Assembly (NCBI GenBank): GCA_013054445.1 | Contig: JAAMPI010000014.1 | Location: forward strand, 35,963 to 99,962 | Source: Cudoniella acicularis | Taxonomy: Eukaryota > Ascomycota > Leotiomycetes > Helotiales > Helotiaceae | Reading direction: 5' to 3' | Length of the DNA stretch: 64,000 nt | In this document: one piece after another, positions 1 to 13,203 of the stretch | How positions within the stretch are numbered: position 1 is the stretch's first letter | Layout: every line of letters begins with the position of its first letter | The notes under the pieces: model-generated | What the model saw: the letters and a program-made list of their open reading frames with translations, nothing else | What the model was told of the DNA's origin: nothing | Database searches by the model: none | Program-made: the position numbers and the translations under genes

Positions 1-849
1 GGACGATAGGTCTATTTATAGGAATTATTAGATTCTTTACTAGTATAGCTATAGCTTATATATTAGTATCTCTAGTAGAACGTCGAGTATCCCCCGAGCT
101 TATATAAAGCTTCTAAATCGATTTAAGCGTATATTCTTTCTATATTTTAACTCTAGTATAGATCTAAAGGTATATACTCGATAAGTAGGACTAATATAGT
201 ATATAGCTACTCCTATCGCTATTTTATTTTACTATCTGCTCTAGCGGCTTTATATTATCTTACCCTTAGTATAAATCTCTATACTATCCGCGAATTTAGA
301 CACCTGTATTATATTTTGTCGGGAATTTTGATCCGATTATACCCGAGGATCATACGCTAAAGTTAGTACGGAGGTATAAGAATCGTTTGATCGTATACTA
401 TCTAGGTGCTTACTTTATGTTAAGAGGTAAAATATTTTAGGAAGCTATATTAGATTTTATAAAGGAGTGGCTGAGAAGAGACGCGACAGGCTACCTAAGC
501 GTTCTTCCGGTAGAATCGGCTTTATATAAAGTGATATAGTTATACTAGCCGAGATCGCCTTATAGTCGGGGGCTATCTAGGTTCTAATGCTTATAAAACT
601 CAAATATTAGGCTCTTTTATACTATTTGATCGATTAGGCTACTAGTCTTTAGTTAGGAGCTTGATACGGCCCTAAAATATAACTATAACAAATCAAGGGA
701 ACTTAATATAGCCCTCGACTAAAATAGAAACACTCGGAATTATTAAAGCGAGTACTATACCCTAACATGTCGCCTCTTTACTTTAGTAAAGGCGAAAGCG
801 GAGCGTACTTGTTTATCGGTTCCTGACTATCCCTTAACTAAATCTTATA

Positions 850-1490
850 TTATGTCTAAAGCAGGGGAAAAAGAGGAGTGTTCTACTAATAACGAGGCCC
901 CTACTCCTTATATAGAAATATATACCCAAGCTAATAAAGTGCCTATAGTAGATAATACCCTTACGGCTCTCTTTTCCTGGCTTACGTTAGCCGGATTCGT
1001 TATGTTACCCGGTACCTTTACTTCCCTTAAATATTCTACTACGCTTAGTAGTAGTAAAGGCGGAGAGATTGTTTAAAAAACGGTCTAGAACGTTCCGCTT
1101 CTGCTAATAGTAGGAGTAATATATATGATTAGAATTGTCGGAACGTGTTAGCTCTAGAAGAAATAGCGTAAAGAGTATATTTAGTTAACTAGACAGATAT
1201 TCTTATAAGTGTTTATATTAGTATAGGATATATAGAGAACTAATATAGTAAAGGCCGGGCCTGCTAAACTCGCTCGTTGGCTTACTTACTACGTTAGTCA
1301 ACGTTATAGCTACTTATAATAATTATTAGTCTATAACAGCTAAGATAACCCTCGCCGTAAGCGGTATCTATACGGGATGTATGTTTGTATTGTTCTTGGT
1401 CTATAGTTGGCTTCTAGAGAAAATTAAGACACTAAAAGATAGGGAGGTTGCTAGACGTAAGAAGCCCGAGGGTAAAAAAGAAACGCTCTA
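850..1490 (+). pseudogene. RIP-decayed copy of a fungal membrane-protein gene
   Basis: An open stretch of 74 codons (852-1076) encodes a hydrophobic segment containing FSWLTLAGFVMLPGTFTSL. This resembles a membrane-protein motif I recall from fungal hypothetical proteins rather than a transposon protein. Downstream the same kind of hydrophobic coding appears to continue in pieces broken by many stop codons to about 1490, ending in a charged KK/RKKPEG-like tail. The reading frame is destroyed by TA-rich changes typical of RIP. I infer that a duplicated host gene was caught in the RIP block. The family assignment rests on recognition of one short motif only. Confidence 0.35.
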
Positions 1491-4400
1491 AGAGGTTAAG
1501 GTAAGTTTTAAGTAGAATTACCTCTAGTTATTAATGACTAGACTATAGTAGTTATTAATCGTTATTTTTATAGCGGTGTTAAAATTACGGCTGTTCTATT
1601 CCCCTGTCTACTATTTTAGCGTTTATAAACACGGTATTATAAAGGGCCTTTTCCGACCTCGTTCGATATAAAAACTAAATATACGAGGTAAGGCAATCGT
1701 ATATAAGGTATTAATAAAAGTATCGATTAATACTAGGGAGATCTTTCGGAGCCTAATTCCACGGGCCCCCTATAAAAAAAAAAGGTATAACGAAGGCTGA
1801 TTTTTATAAAAATCTTACTAAAGTAACTACTTCTTGCCCTCCGTAACCTTGACCTTCCCGGTATTACTAGAATCAAGTAGTGTCTATATATCTTCCTTCA
1901 GGATCTAACCTCTAGTAAGTTATAATCTAAGTGCTATCAGAATTCTTATTAAGCGTCCTTTTTACCTTATTTATAACTAGTATAAACTTCTTAATCACCT
2001 TATGATCTTATTTACGCGCTATAAGTTAATATCCTTTTAAGTTACCTTAATCTAGACTAAGCCTTAAACTTGATTAAGTAGACTTAAGATCAGCGCCTCT
2101 CCCCTACTAAGTCGCGTATCGTCGAAGCTAAAGTTTATCCGCTAACTATATTAATACCGTCTTACCGAATCACGGTTCGCCGGAGCGATAGCAAGCGTCA
2201 CTAGTCAGGAATACCCCTCTACTAGAGTATAGACACTAGGACGATGTCGACATACTCTAATTCAGGACTTAATCCCTAAAGACTTTTTATCGAGGCCGCC
2301 TTTTAAGAAATACTTTAATAGATTATAAAGGAAAGGCTAGGCAAATAGAAGAAGAATAGAGTTGGCTATATATTAACAGATTTACGAGCCTAGTATCGGA
2401 TTATATAAGACTTATACTAACTATCGAGATTCTATAAAATACCGGCTATATATACGTGATAGAGAAGTGATACGTCTACCTTTTAAAAAATATTAGTCTT
2501 ATACCTGCTTTAGACTCTTCTCTTTACCCTTTATTCGCCGCTTTTGTTAATGTCTGTTACTAAAGGGTTATCTATTATAAGTCCGATATACTAGATTTTC
2601 CGTGGTTTTTAAAGGACAAGATCTTTAGTCTTTGACTTTAGTTTTCTATTAATAGCTCTTAGCTATATTATTAAAAGTAGTCGCGTTAATATTAATAAAG
2701 CCCTAACATCTAGAACATCGCTATCAAAGTTATTCTCGAACGGGACTATAAACAGTGTCCTAAAGTGTCCCTTTAGACTTAGACCGAGGTCTTAGATTTT
2801 GCGTTTTAGTGCCTCGTCGCGCGGTCCGGCCGACCGTGATAGTATATAGCGCTTCCTAAAGGTTAAGCCGCTAGGGTGATTGCTAGTAGAGCCGACGTAG
2901 ACGTAGACTGTCTTTTCTCTCGATTTTTACTTCCTACTAACTTCGGTATACTATATAAAACCCCTAGCGTCGGTTGTATTCGACTATATAAGCGACTTTA
3001 ATTTGGCGGGGGTCGGCGGATCCGGCGATATAAGTATCCGTTTGATGCCTACTAGGATATAGCTCGAAATATAGGAAAACTATACGTCCGATCGTAACCT
3101 CCTTATTCTATCTTCTTATTTTGACTTTATTTCGAAAGCTATTATCCTTTCCTATATCGTTAAGAACTACGACTCGAAGTCTTACTCCTCTTTCGGGGAG
3201 AGGGCTAGTTCGCGATATAAAGAAAGGTTTCGAATATTAGGCTACTTAGTCTTTTTAGTACTAGCTTATTCCGAAATGATAGTACTATAAGAGGAGCGAT
3301 GTTACTATACCTTTTGCTTGTTCTCTACTCTACTAAACGTTCCTATAAAGGAGCGTCTATAATCCTATCGTATATAGCCGACACGTCTAGCGAATTGTTA
3401 AGTACCCCGAGCTAGCCTCGTTATATTTAGCGCCTTTTTATATTTAAGCTTTTAAAAGATCCTTAGTATAAATATAAAACAAGAGGTTATATCTGGCTTT
3501 CGATTAACAGTTTAGGATACGAAAGGGGAATTATTTTGACTATACTTAGAAGGCCTATAATATCTCTTAATAAACGCGGCTTCTAATGTTAATACTATCC
3601 TTTGTTTTCGGTAAACAGATTATAGAGGGAGTGATTCGTAAGGCAGTAATACTAACGGTGGCCTAATACGGTCAAAACGAAGGATCCCTGTTTCGCGTTA
3701 AGATTGCTTCTATAGGTTTATTAGATAAGGATAAGCACCGAGTAAGAGGCAAGAGCTAGTATTTTCGAGCCTAATAGATATAATAATAGGCTTTTAAAGG
3801 CCAAACTTTGTCGACTTCTGTCTATAGTAGGGCAAACGGGCTAAGACAAGCGGGCCTAGATCCGCGTCAATTAACGTTGTGCAAGGAAGACGCTTCACTA
3901 GAAAGGCTTATGTTTTTCTTAGGAATAAAAGGACCCTACCTTCCCTATAGGGTTCCACCTATCACGTGACCTATAATCCTCTCGTAACCTGTTATATTTT
4001 TTAGGTGCCTAAGGCCCTAATCGGTGTCCCTTATAGGTAACAATTCTATAGCCTATAGAGCTATTACCTGACCTAAAGTTTTAGCTTCGGTGACCCCGAA
4101 AATTAGGCTATAGTAAAAAGATCAGGGCTATAAGTACTATAAATATAGGCTACGTAGTACTATAGAATAGCAACTGATTTTTGACGCTCGATCACTATAT
4201 GCCTTAAGTTGTTACCTTAGGCCTACGAATTCTAATATAACCTAACTAACCTCGAGAACCTTATTAAAAGTCCGTAATATTATCTCTATACGTAGCGCTA
4301 ATCAGTAACATCGACTATACAATTTCTGCCCGCTTAGTTCGCTATTTACTACGCATAGGTCACTATAGCAATCTATAACCTTAACAATCTACTACTTTAA

Positions 4401-5631
4401 TCTATAGCTTAACAACCCTATAACTTCGCCTCTTAATTCCGTACCTTAATCTTATACTTCCTACGCTACGTATACTACTACGTATCCTATTCTATAATAT
4501 AATATATAGATACTACTTAAAGTAGTCCGATATAACTTTTAACTCTTAACTCTTCTACTGTCCTAACCCTATATTTTAATTCTGCCGGCGCTCGGCTATA
4601 GCTTGCTAAGGGAACACGAACTAAGCGTCGAGTCGGCTTTTTAGTAAGTCGTTTAGCGAGCCTACCGTTTATACTTAAGGCTAACGAGACTTGCGTTAAT
4701 AGTGCCCTTAAAAACCCAACTCTCTCTTCCGCCGACGTTAACAAGTAACCTATCTCTATTCCGGGTAATTAGATATATTTTATCGCGAGAATTTAGGCTA
4801 AATCTAAAGCGGACCAAATTGATCGTCGTACTATCCTAGGTCTGATTTTCGCGGCCTCTAATACTACGATCGGTTGATCCTAGCGTACGATAAAGCTAAG
4901 GACGTTATAAAAGGACGGGTATATTTTAGGTAGCGTCGATATAGTAGGGCTCTTAAAAGGAGATAGAGGAATCATTAGAGCCGAGGCGTTACGGTAGTAG
5001 GTAGCGTGTCGGGAAAGGCTATAGAGCGTATCGCTGTCTTAGAGAGCGCGGTGTAAGAGCCTATATAAAGGTCTTATAGACAATATAATTTAACTTAAGA
5101 GAAGACGGAATAGATCACTCGAAAGTAAAGCCTATTATAATAGGTATCGCGAAGGCGAACGTAGATCTTTTTTATAATAGAGAATAATAAATAAGAACCT
5201 TCCGGCGTCCCGATTTCGTATACTATAACAGACCCCTCTCTATACCCCTCGAGCGAGCTATTATATAACTATAACGAGACTAAAAGGCCTTGACGCAAGA
5301 CGCGCTAGATACGAGACTACGACACTACTCTCCGATTATACTCTAGAACCTTTATCTTCTCCTAGCTTAGTCAAGAGAAGCCTACTAGTTATAGTATAAT
5401 ACGAGAAGACGAGGTGCTCTATCATACTAGGTACGATACCTTAGATAAGAGTGATAACGGCCTAGGGAGTAGTAGAAGGAGTAAGAGAAGGTAGACGATA
5501 ACTAGAAAGGTCTATAACACTTATATATTTACTAGGGAGGATAGATAAAACACTGATTTCCCTATTCTTAAAAGGTACTAAAACCTAAGAAAGGATTATA
5601 CTTAGCCATACGACTATAGCCGTGATAGAGC

Positions 5632-5635
5632 NTTN
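5632..5635. other. Ambiguous bases (two N)
   Basis: N is present at 5632 and 5635 in the RIP block. Two isolated Ns three bases apart suggest a consensus ambiguity between near-identical repeat copies rather than a scaffold gap. Confidence 0.95.
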
Positions 5636-8600
5636 GACGAAAGGGATAGCTTTATAGACTTAGAGACGTTTGCTAGCCACCGGGCTTTAGAGGACTTTAG
5701 GATCCCGTAATAGTTTTCGTCTTAAGTCGTACCTTCTAGCGAATTAAAAAAGCGATAGCGTACCCTAGTATAATTAGGGTGCTAAGATTAGGATACCTCT
5801 TTAAGATCGAGTATGTTACCTTTTCTAGCTCCTACTATAAGGGGCGATGCCGTACTTAGTGGCCGTTTAAATCCTCTAGATTTCCTTTAATAGTAGTTAG
5901 GACTAGAAATAGTAACCTTTTAGGTCTCTTAGGTCCCGAAATAGCCTTAAGACTCTCTAGCTATTTCGTCTTATAAAGCTCTCTTCTGTCTATTAATATA
6001 TCTTAAGTCAATTATTCTACGAACTTTATTAACGCCTTTTCTAGACAGAATACTTACCTTACTCTCGACAAGTACTAGAAGACTATATGGCTTATTTACT
6101 AAATTCTTATTACCTATAGGTATAGGGCTCTTAATTCTATTCTTCTCTCTTAGTACTACGCTATACTTCGTATAACATGCCTCTTTAGCGGAGTTCCTCG
6201 TTACTATTATAACTATTGTCCTAGTATCTTCGCTAAATCGATATACGACTTAGGACCTCGTTATTAGACTATAGCGTAACGACTACGAACTATTAGTAGG
6301 AATACTTAATAGACTTTTAGGGAATATTACGGAGCTATACTTTATACTAATAGCCGTAGTAAGGCGCGAAACTATTATTGCCTAAACTGCCTTAACTAGA
6401 GCTTTGATTTCTAGTTGTCTGATGATATTCGGTACTTGTCTGGTGTTCGGTAGTATTAAGTATAAACGCTAATACTACCCTATCGCTACTATAAGAACAA
6501 ACGTATAACTACTAGTTGTCAGCCTCGTGAGTATCAGTGTCCTAACCGCGTTTAAAAGCTGGTCTAAAGGTAAGCTTATAACCTAATACTAAAGAAGCTA
6601 ATATAAACGGAGTTTAGGTGGTAAATCGAATCTTCTTACGGTCTCTCGCGGTTCTGCTATCGTGCTTCTCCTCGAGTTTGCGAGCTATATTTAGTTCTTT
6701 TATTATACTTACGTAGACGAAGAGAAAATTCCGAACGCGAAACTAGTATTAGTGGCTCTAGGTCTTCTCTAAGCGTCCTTATTAACTCGTGTTACGAATA
6801 AAAATCAATCACTTAAAAAGCTCCGCGCTATCGTACGAGAAGCAAGTCTTAAGAATAAACAAAAGCAGTGCTATACTATCTATACGATCATTTCGATCTT
6901 GATATTCTTAACGATTGCCTTAGTCTTTGCCTCTATTTATCTAGTAGAGTCTGTCTATATACCTAGTAAGGAACTCAAGCTCTCTAAGAGTTTTATTAGG
7001 TTAGTGGTAATACTATCCGTACTAGCGACCGTTGATCACGTCGTAGCTATTGTCCGCTCTTAAAAAGAAGGAATAGCCTAGGTTATCGAAACAGCTTTTA
7101 GCTCGAGTATTCGAATCTTACTTTTCGTTTTCCCCTACGCCGTTATCTTAGGATAGGCCCTCGGAATTAAGATAGGGTTGATAATTGATAGATTCTAGGT
7201 AATTATATTAGACCTGGCTATTATTTTAGTCAATCATGTTATCTATAATAGATTTGCTTATTAGTAAGTTCTTAGCCGCGTATTTTAAGTATTTACTAAT
7301 ACTAACTAGGTTAGAAGGAACAATATTTATTATATCATTCCTATTGTTTACTATTATTGCCTGGTTCTACCTAAACTAAGTATAACTTACTTGCGGTATA
7401 TATAGACTAGTAGGTGAGTATGATTTCTCTCGACTTAGGGTTCTAATAGAGTAGTGTTTGCTTTCGTAACTAGTAGGGCCTTCGGTCATTCTAGTTTTAT
7501 GATTCTATAGTCTATTTTAAGTGTTTCTATATTTTAGTTCCCTCTATGTTTCCTAATTATAGTCACTTCTATTTAAATCTTTATAAATCGGATCCGTTTA
7601 AAGTTATTATCTTTTTCTATTATTAGAGATCGAAAAGAAATTATAACCTTTAAGGCCTATTATAAACAGATTACTAATACCCTATACTATATATCTCTTT
7701 TGCCCGTAGATCTCCCTTATTCTAAGATACTCTTATTTATAGTCGTTCTTATTCTTATATCCCTGATCGATCAGCGTTACAAACCTCTTATTACTATATA
7801 TGATTCTTATATCGCAAGTTATTATTTAGACTATAACCTAGAACGGTTAGATTACGAATAATCAAATTGTCTTATCTTATATGTCGACATATATATCGTC
7901 GGCCTTAAGGTACTCTATCTTTTTAACGGCTAGTCCGTATCTAAACTATTAAGGTAATATAACTCTAAATTTGACTTACTCTAATAAGAGCCGAAACTAG
8001 TATCTAACTCTTCCGTAAATATACTTGTTTCTAACTTAAAGTTTAATAAAGGTCTTTTAAAATAATAAGTATTCTAATTTAAGCCGTAAAATTAGAATTA
8101 ACTATTATATACTTCTTTATAGTGTCCCTCCGGATTTCTTATCTTTTTAGTACCCGCTCTCGCTGTCTATAAAGGAGAAGGGCCTAGCGCTTATAGGCGG
8201 CGTTGTTATATTCGGTGACGTGATAGGCATTTTATACGGCCCTCGACTTTTATCTAGGTTATAGAGTCTATTTATCGAGTCAGAAATCCTAATCATATTC
8301 GCGCTACGCTAGCCGAATAGGGTAAGAAACGCGTGAAAAGACGAACCTTAGTCTATTTATATTCTTAGTCTTATACGTCTCCGTATATATCGGACTTAGA
8401 GATCCGGGACTAGGCTTCCTATTTCGTAGGTCCTATAGGTTCCTTAACGGCTATACTATCGCCTATTTATCAATTACTAGACTTATACTACTATGCCTCT
8501 CTGTCTCCGCCCCTACTAGCCTATATGCGTCTTGAGTATTAAACTGCCTATTTTCCCCGAGATCGTCGATGTCTTTACTTACGAAGTCCGCTTTTAGTAT

Positions 8601-10381
8601 ATTAGGATAATTCGCTTCACTTATCCTAGGATTCGGTATAACGTTACTACTATACTCTACTTATAAGGGTATTTAAGAACTTCGTAGTACTTCCGGCTTT
8701 TTTTGCCGTCTATATATATATATTAGTAAGCCTGCTAAAATAAATATAGCGAGACTTCTAATAGTGATTCTTACTATTCTTCTAATAGATAGAGCTTTCT
8801 TTAGAGATAAGCTCGCGGTAGCGGAGATAGAAGTCGAGGAAAGTGTTACGCTAGTTACTATCGTGTCGCGCGTTAGATTTAGAGTTTCTTAAGGGAAGTA
8901 TTTAAGTAGGCTAAATGCTTTAATAGTATTTTACGAGTAGTTAAATTGTGCTAGGAAGGTCTAGGTAGCGTTTTAGAACAGGAGAACGTGTTGTTAGGTT
9001 AGAATAGGGAAGGGGACTAGTAGGGGCAAGCACTTATAGGATTAATAACTCCTACTATGCCGTCGAAATATACTCCTAGAGCGGAATAGTAGAAGAATAT
9101 AGGCTCGGTGTTATTGATTAGTAGTCGGAAGATAGGAGGCTTTAAATTAAATTTGTCAATTATTAGTAAAGGAATAGAGAGTAGGATATCTTATATTTGA
9201 TAAGACTAGTACTACTAGTTAGAATCTACTCTAAAATCTAACTCTATTCGGTCTTATATCTTTATATAGAATATACGGTTATACGAATACCGCCTTAGCG
9301 ACTAAATAGTTTTAAGGATAGAATCGATATTCTATAATTTAGTTAGCCTTCGTTCCCTATTTCACCTCTAGTTGCCTCGAATTCCTAGAATTATATCTTA
9401 CCGATAATATCTCCGATATTTATATATAATTGATTTAGAGTAAAATTAAACCCGTCTTATATAGGTAGAGCTTATTAGCGTTTTGATATTATAGAACAGG
9501 TAATTTCTCTATAAGAATAAATTACTATTTATAGCGCCGACCGTAATAGTATACGTAGTAGTATCCGCGCTCGAAGCACTAGTGCTAGTAGAAGACGAGC
9601 TCTATATAAAGGATAAAGAAAGTAAAGCTATCGCTAGGACTTTAGACTTTAATAATATCGCGAACTTAAAAGCTTTAATATCGTAAAGATAAATATATTT
9701 GATATTAACGAAGAAAACATCGAACGTCGGTCGATAAAGACAACATTCTATACTAGAATAATAATACTAAGTATATTATATAATTAACGATCTAGAAGTA
9801 GATTATACTAATTATTTTCTTTAGTATTATAAGAGATAATACTTCCTCGAATAATGCTCTTCTTAAGGCCTTTATAAGACACTATAATAAGGAAGCGATT
9901 AAGTTCTAAGGGGATATTCCTTATATAGCCTATGTTTTAAACTTAGTTATTTAAGATATCCTTAAGGCTCTTATTAAAAACGACTATAATACCTCTTATA
10001 CAAAGGATATATATCAAGAAGAGGATAAAGAAGATACTACTAAACAAGAAAGTAATTAACTTATAAGTAAGTTCTTTTAAAAATAACTTAAAGATATTTA
10101 TTAATTATTTAATTAGATTTTTCTATTTAGCGAAAGGTTAGAAAGACTATTATAGGTCTTAAATATAACTAAGAGAATCGAAGGCTATTATAGGCTTAGA
10201 TTATAGCCTTTAATATAGAGAAGTAGCGCTTTCTATAGCTCGGTAAATAATTATTCTTAATTAAGATTTATATTCTATTATATTTTATTATTAATTTATT
10301 TTAAATATATATATCTCTATTATAATTAGTATATCTTGTCTACGCTTAACCTACCCTATATATAGCTAACTTACCCTATCT

Positions 10382-10419
10382 ACAGCTAGCCTAACCTAGG
10401 AACAGGGTAGGCTAGCTGT
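10382..10419. repeat. Short inverted repeat (15-bp arms)
   Basis: Arms at 10382-10396 and 10405-10419 are complementary at 14 of 15 positions around an 8-nt spacer. The arms are GC-richer than the surrounding RIP sequence. It sits inside the hAT relic and may be an internal hairpin of the element or a trace of a nested insertion. It has no assigned function. Confidence 0.7.
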
Positions 10420-11364
10420 GAGCAGTTTTTCTAACTTCTTATTCTTTTAATTATTCTTTTAATTATTTTAAAATATTTATTAATTATTATTAGATTAAAA
10501 GACTAGGTAGTCTTCGACCTACTATATACTTCTTAACTTCCTATATATATACGACGCTATTAGAGTTGTTATTAATAGCTCTAAAGAAAAGTCTTTTAAA
10601 AATAAAGCTTTACTTTTAACTAATATTAAAATAATATACTTAAAAAAATATTTTAAGTATTATTTTAATCTTTATTAAAGCTATTATAAAGCTATAAGCT
10701 GAGTCTTATCCGACTATATATTATATTATACCTAAAGTATATAAAATATATATTAAACTTGAAAAGTTTAAGACTGAGTTTAAAGTAAGTTTTCTTTATT
10801 TATAAATAATATTAAATTATTTTACTAACTTTTTTTTAATAGGATAAGGCTTTTAGTAATGCTATTGATCTTAGAATAGCTAAGCTTCGAAGTATTATCT
10901 TAAGACTAGTGTTCTTATTAATAAAAGTAAAGCTCTTTATTTATCTTTAGTTCTAGATCCTAGAATTAAAGTAGAAGGGCTATCGACTATCGGCTTAACT
11001 TTAGGTATAATAGCTAATATTAAGAATAAATTAATTATAGATTATAATATATAAGTATCTTTTTCTATTATTTTTTTATATATTTTAAAAGAAAATATAT
11101 TAATTTTTTATTAGATATAAAATCGACTATTAAAGAGACTACCCTACTATAGAGGACTCTTAAGATAATATATATAATAAAGAAGAAGAAGATAGTAATG
11201 ATATTTATATTAGTAATAATGATAATATTATTACTAATAAATTATTAAGCTATTTAGAAGAAAAAAGGGTAGATAAAAAGGTACTTAAACACTTAAATTC
11301 CTTTAAATAATCTATAATTATTTTCTTCTAATATTTTTATATCTATATACTAATTTAGCTATAG

Positions 11365-11538
11365 GTTAAACCTCTTGACTACTGGAAAGCCTACGAGTCT
11401 AAGTACCCTGTTCTAGCTTTAATAGCTAGAAAATACTTAGGTATCCTAGCTTCTTTAGCTAGTAGTGAGCGATTCTTTTCTCAAGGGTCTCTTATTATTT
11501 CTAAAATAAGAAATAGACTTAGTAAAGAGACTTTTTGA
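11365..11538 (+). pseudogene. hAT transposase C-terminal dimerisation domain remnant
   Basis: Between an in-frame TAG (11362) and TGA (11536) the frame encodes VKPLDYWKAYESKYP followed by LARKYLGILA-type sequence, then SSERFFSQGSLI and KIRNRLSKETF. This matches the hallmark order of the hAT dimerisation domain: W, then YP, then a leucine-rich helix, then SERxFS, then RxRL. In active transposases this segment mediates dimerisation and forms part of the catalytic fold. Upstream and downstream frames are closed by stops, so the protein is not made. This 57-codon island is the best preserved coding piece in the RIP block. Confidence 0.85.
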
Positions 11539-11902
11539 GAAGATTATAGCTCTTAAGAGTTAGGGAATCTTTAAAGACGAGGAATATCCAGAAGAGGCTA
11601 TTCCTAAAGAAAGTGTTTTAGGGGAAGATAATCAGTTTTATATTAAATAAAAGGAATAGTTATGTATTTAGACTCTATTTCTATAAATAATTAGTAGTTC
11701 TTTAATAAGTTATTAAAATAATAAAGAGTCTCTAAGAAATTCCCGAAAACACTTACTTACTAAGCTAGTAATCAAACTAATTTAATTTATTTTAATTATT
11801 TATTCAAATCAAATCAAGTAGGTCTTAGAAACCCTTAATCAAATTCTAATTAAGAAAATTTAATTTGATTTGATTAGTAATTAATTAGTTTGATTATTCC
11901 TT

Positions 11903-11912
11903 TGACACACTG
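11903..11912. repeat. hAT terminal inverted repeat, right end
   Basis: Read from the element's end inwards (minus strand) the sequence is CAGTGTGTCAAAGGAAT. It shares the CAGTGTG start and the AAAG plus AATCA pattern with the ends of the element at 18866-19414, so both belong to one hAT group. The flanking octamer GTCATAAG (11913-11920) would be the right target-site duplication; I did not find its left partner. Confidence 0.55.
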
Positions 11913-13176
11913 GTCATAAGAGTGGTTGTCTTGGCGACGGTATAGGCTGTCGTGGGTAGGACTGGGATTAGGAGTTCTATTTGAAAGGGTGATTAGAACT
12001 GGCTGGTATCATTAATAACTCTAGTCTAAATAAACTTGTATTTCTCCAGTTAATGTTCTACGTAAGGAAACTCGTTATGTACAATGCGTTTTAAATTCTA
12101 TACTAGAAGCGCAGAACCTTAATAAAAACATTAGAATAATATCACTTGTTAGAATTCAAAGCGTGGGGCTTCCCCCAATGTCTAGTGGCCCGAATGTCGA
12201 GTAGTATTTAAGGATACTTCGGACCTCCTATTAATTGCTCGAGGTGGGAATCACCGACCACGCTAGAATCTTCCGATTATTAATATAATTATTAAGTTTA
12301 TTATATTTGCGCTTGATTTGGCATGCTGAGTCAGCCAGAACCACATATAATCTGGCCAGGTGTTCTGTAACTTAATGACCTCTACCCATTAATTAATCCA
12401 TCGTCTACACCCTATATATTCTCTCTATTCGAGTGGTTTTGGCCTCATAATCCTAACAGTCCACGCAAAAAAAACAGCAAATCAACCGCACACTTTTTAA
12501 TTCCATCTATTAGGCCTCCGATCGAATTCTCGAATAATTGAATTTAAGTCTAATTCTGTGACGACAGGCACAGGAGGCTACAGCCAGCATGTATGAAAGC
12601 GTATGAATTGAGAATTCAAAGCTACGGATCCAAGAGGGAGTGGGAACTTTTAGCCTATCTACTTTAATCCCTCGCGTCTCGCGCCTAAAGTATATTCCTT
12701 TTGCCAACACTGCCACTTCCTGTCTGTTCCCCCAAAGTCCCGTACAAACATTCTTTTACCTCGTAAGTTTCAGTAAAGACTTAGCTGCTTGAGCGACAGC
12801 AGGGTAGTTTGCGAGAGACATATGTAAAAGGGCCGTTTGATCACGTGACGGCGCAGGATGGCGCAGGCGTCACAAATTCGACTCGAATTATTCGACAAAT
12901 ATTAAACAATGCATTAAAATCAGCAAAGGTTAGGAATAATTTGGTTGTTAAACACTTTTACAAAAAAGGATAATTAAATATATGTTTATTTACTAGTTAC
13001 TAATAAAAATAAGGCTAATGGGAATAGTAGGCTAAAAGGACTAAGTGAATAGATCTAGTGAGCTTAATAGAAGTGGACTTAACTAGCCTAATTAGGCTAG
13101 TGCTAGAGATTTCGAATTTTTCGAATAAAATTTGATTCGAATCGAATCAAATACAGTACAACAAGCGAGAGCCTAC

Positions 13177-13203
13177 ACTCACAGCACTCACAGCACTCAC
13201 AGC
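13177..13203. repeat. 9-bp tandem repeat, 3 copies
   Basis: Three perfect copies of ACTCACAGC. Confidence 0.9.

Larger units (their letters stand above)
1..11912. repeat. RIP-mutated AT-rich repeat block
   Basis: A continuous AT-rich stretch with almost no long reading frames in any frame. The first 180 bases contain no CA and no TG dinucleotide, while TA is extremely frequent and CG is still common. That combination is expected from repeat-induced point mutation, which changes CpA to TpA on both strands, and is not explained by a simple AT bias. The block presumably began as stacked transposable elements and duplicated genes. The only pieces I could identify are a membrane-protein-like relic near 0.85-1.49 kb and a hAT relic at the right end. 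Two ambiguous bases occur inside. The right limit is set at the hAT terminal repeat, beyond which sequence composition becomes more balanced. Confidence 0.85.
9500..11912 (+). mobile_element. Degenerate hAT-family DNA transposon (right part)
   Basis: The plus strand carries a broken transposase reading frame whose end encodes the hAT C-terminal dimerisation domain (11365-11538). About 370 bp downstream is a terminal motif CACACTG (11906-11912), which is the inverted form of CAGTGTG, a typical hAT end. The subterminal 11.77-11.90 kb is packed with AATCAAAT/ATTTGATT motifs, as hAT elements often carry subterminal transposase-binding repeats. Many stop codons and TA enrichment show the element is dead through RIP. 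The left end was not found, so 9500 is an estimate based on where TA-rich coding-like sequence begins. Confidence 0.6.

Noticed and set aside
4517..4744. 75-codon minus-strand frame in the RIP block
   Set aside because: Isolated in strongly mutated sequence with no recognisable domain; expected by chance.
12510..12716. 68-codon minus-strand open frame
   Set aside because: No motif, no splice context and composition like the surrounding non-coding sequence.
12880..13160. Possible second small inverted-repeat element with TTCGAAT motifs at both ends
   Set aside because: Ends match only loosely and I found no target duplication, so it is not listed as a mobile element.
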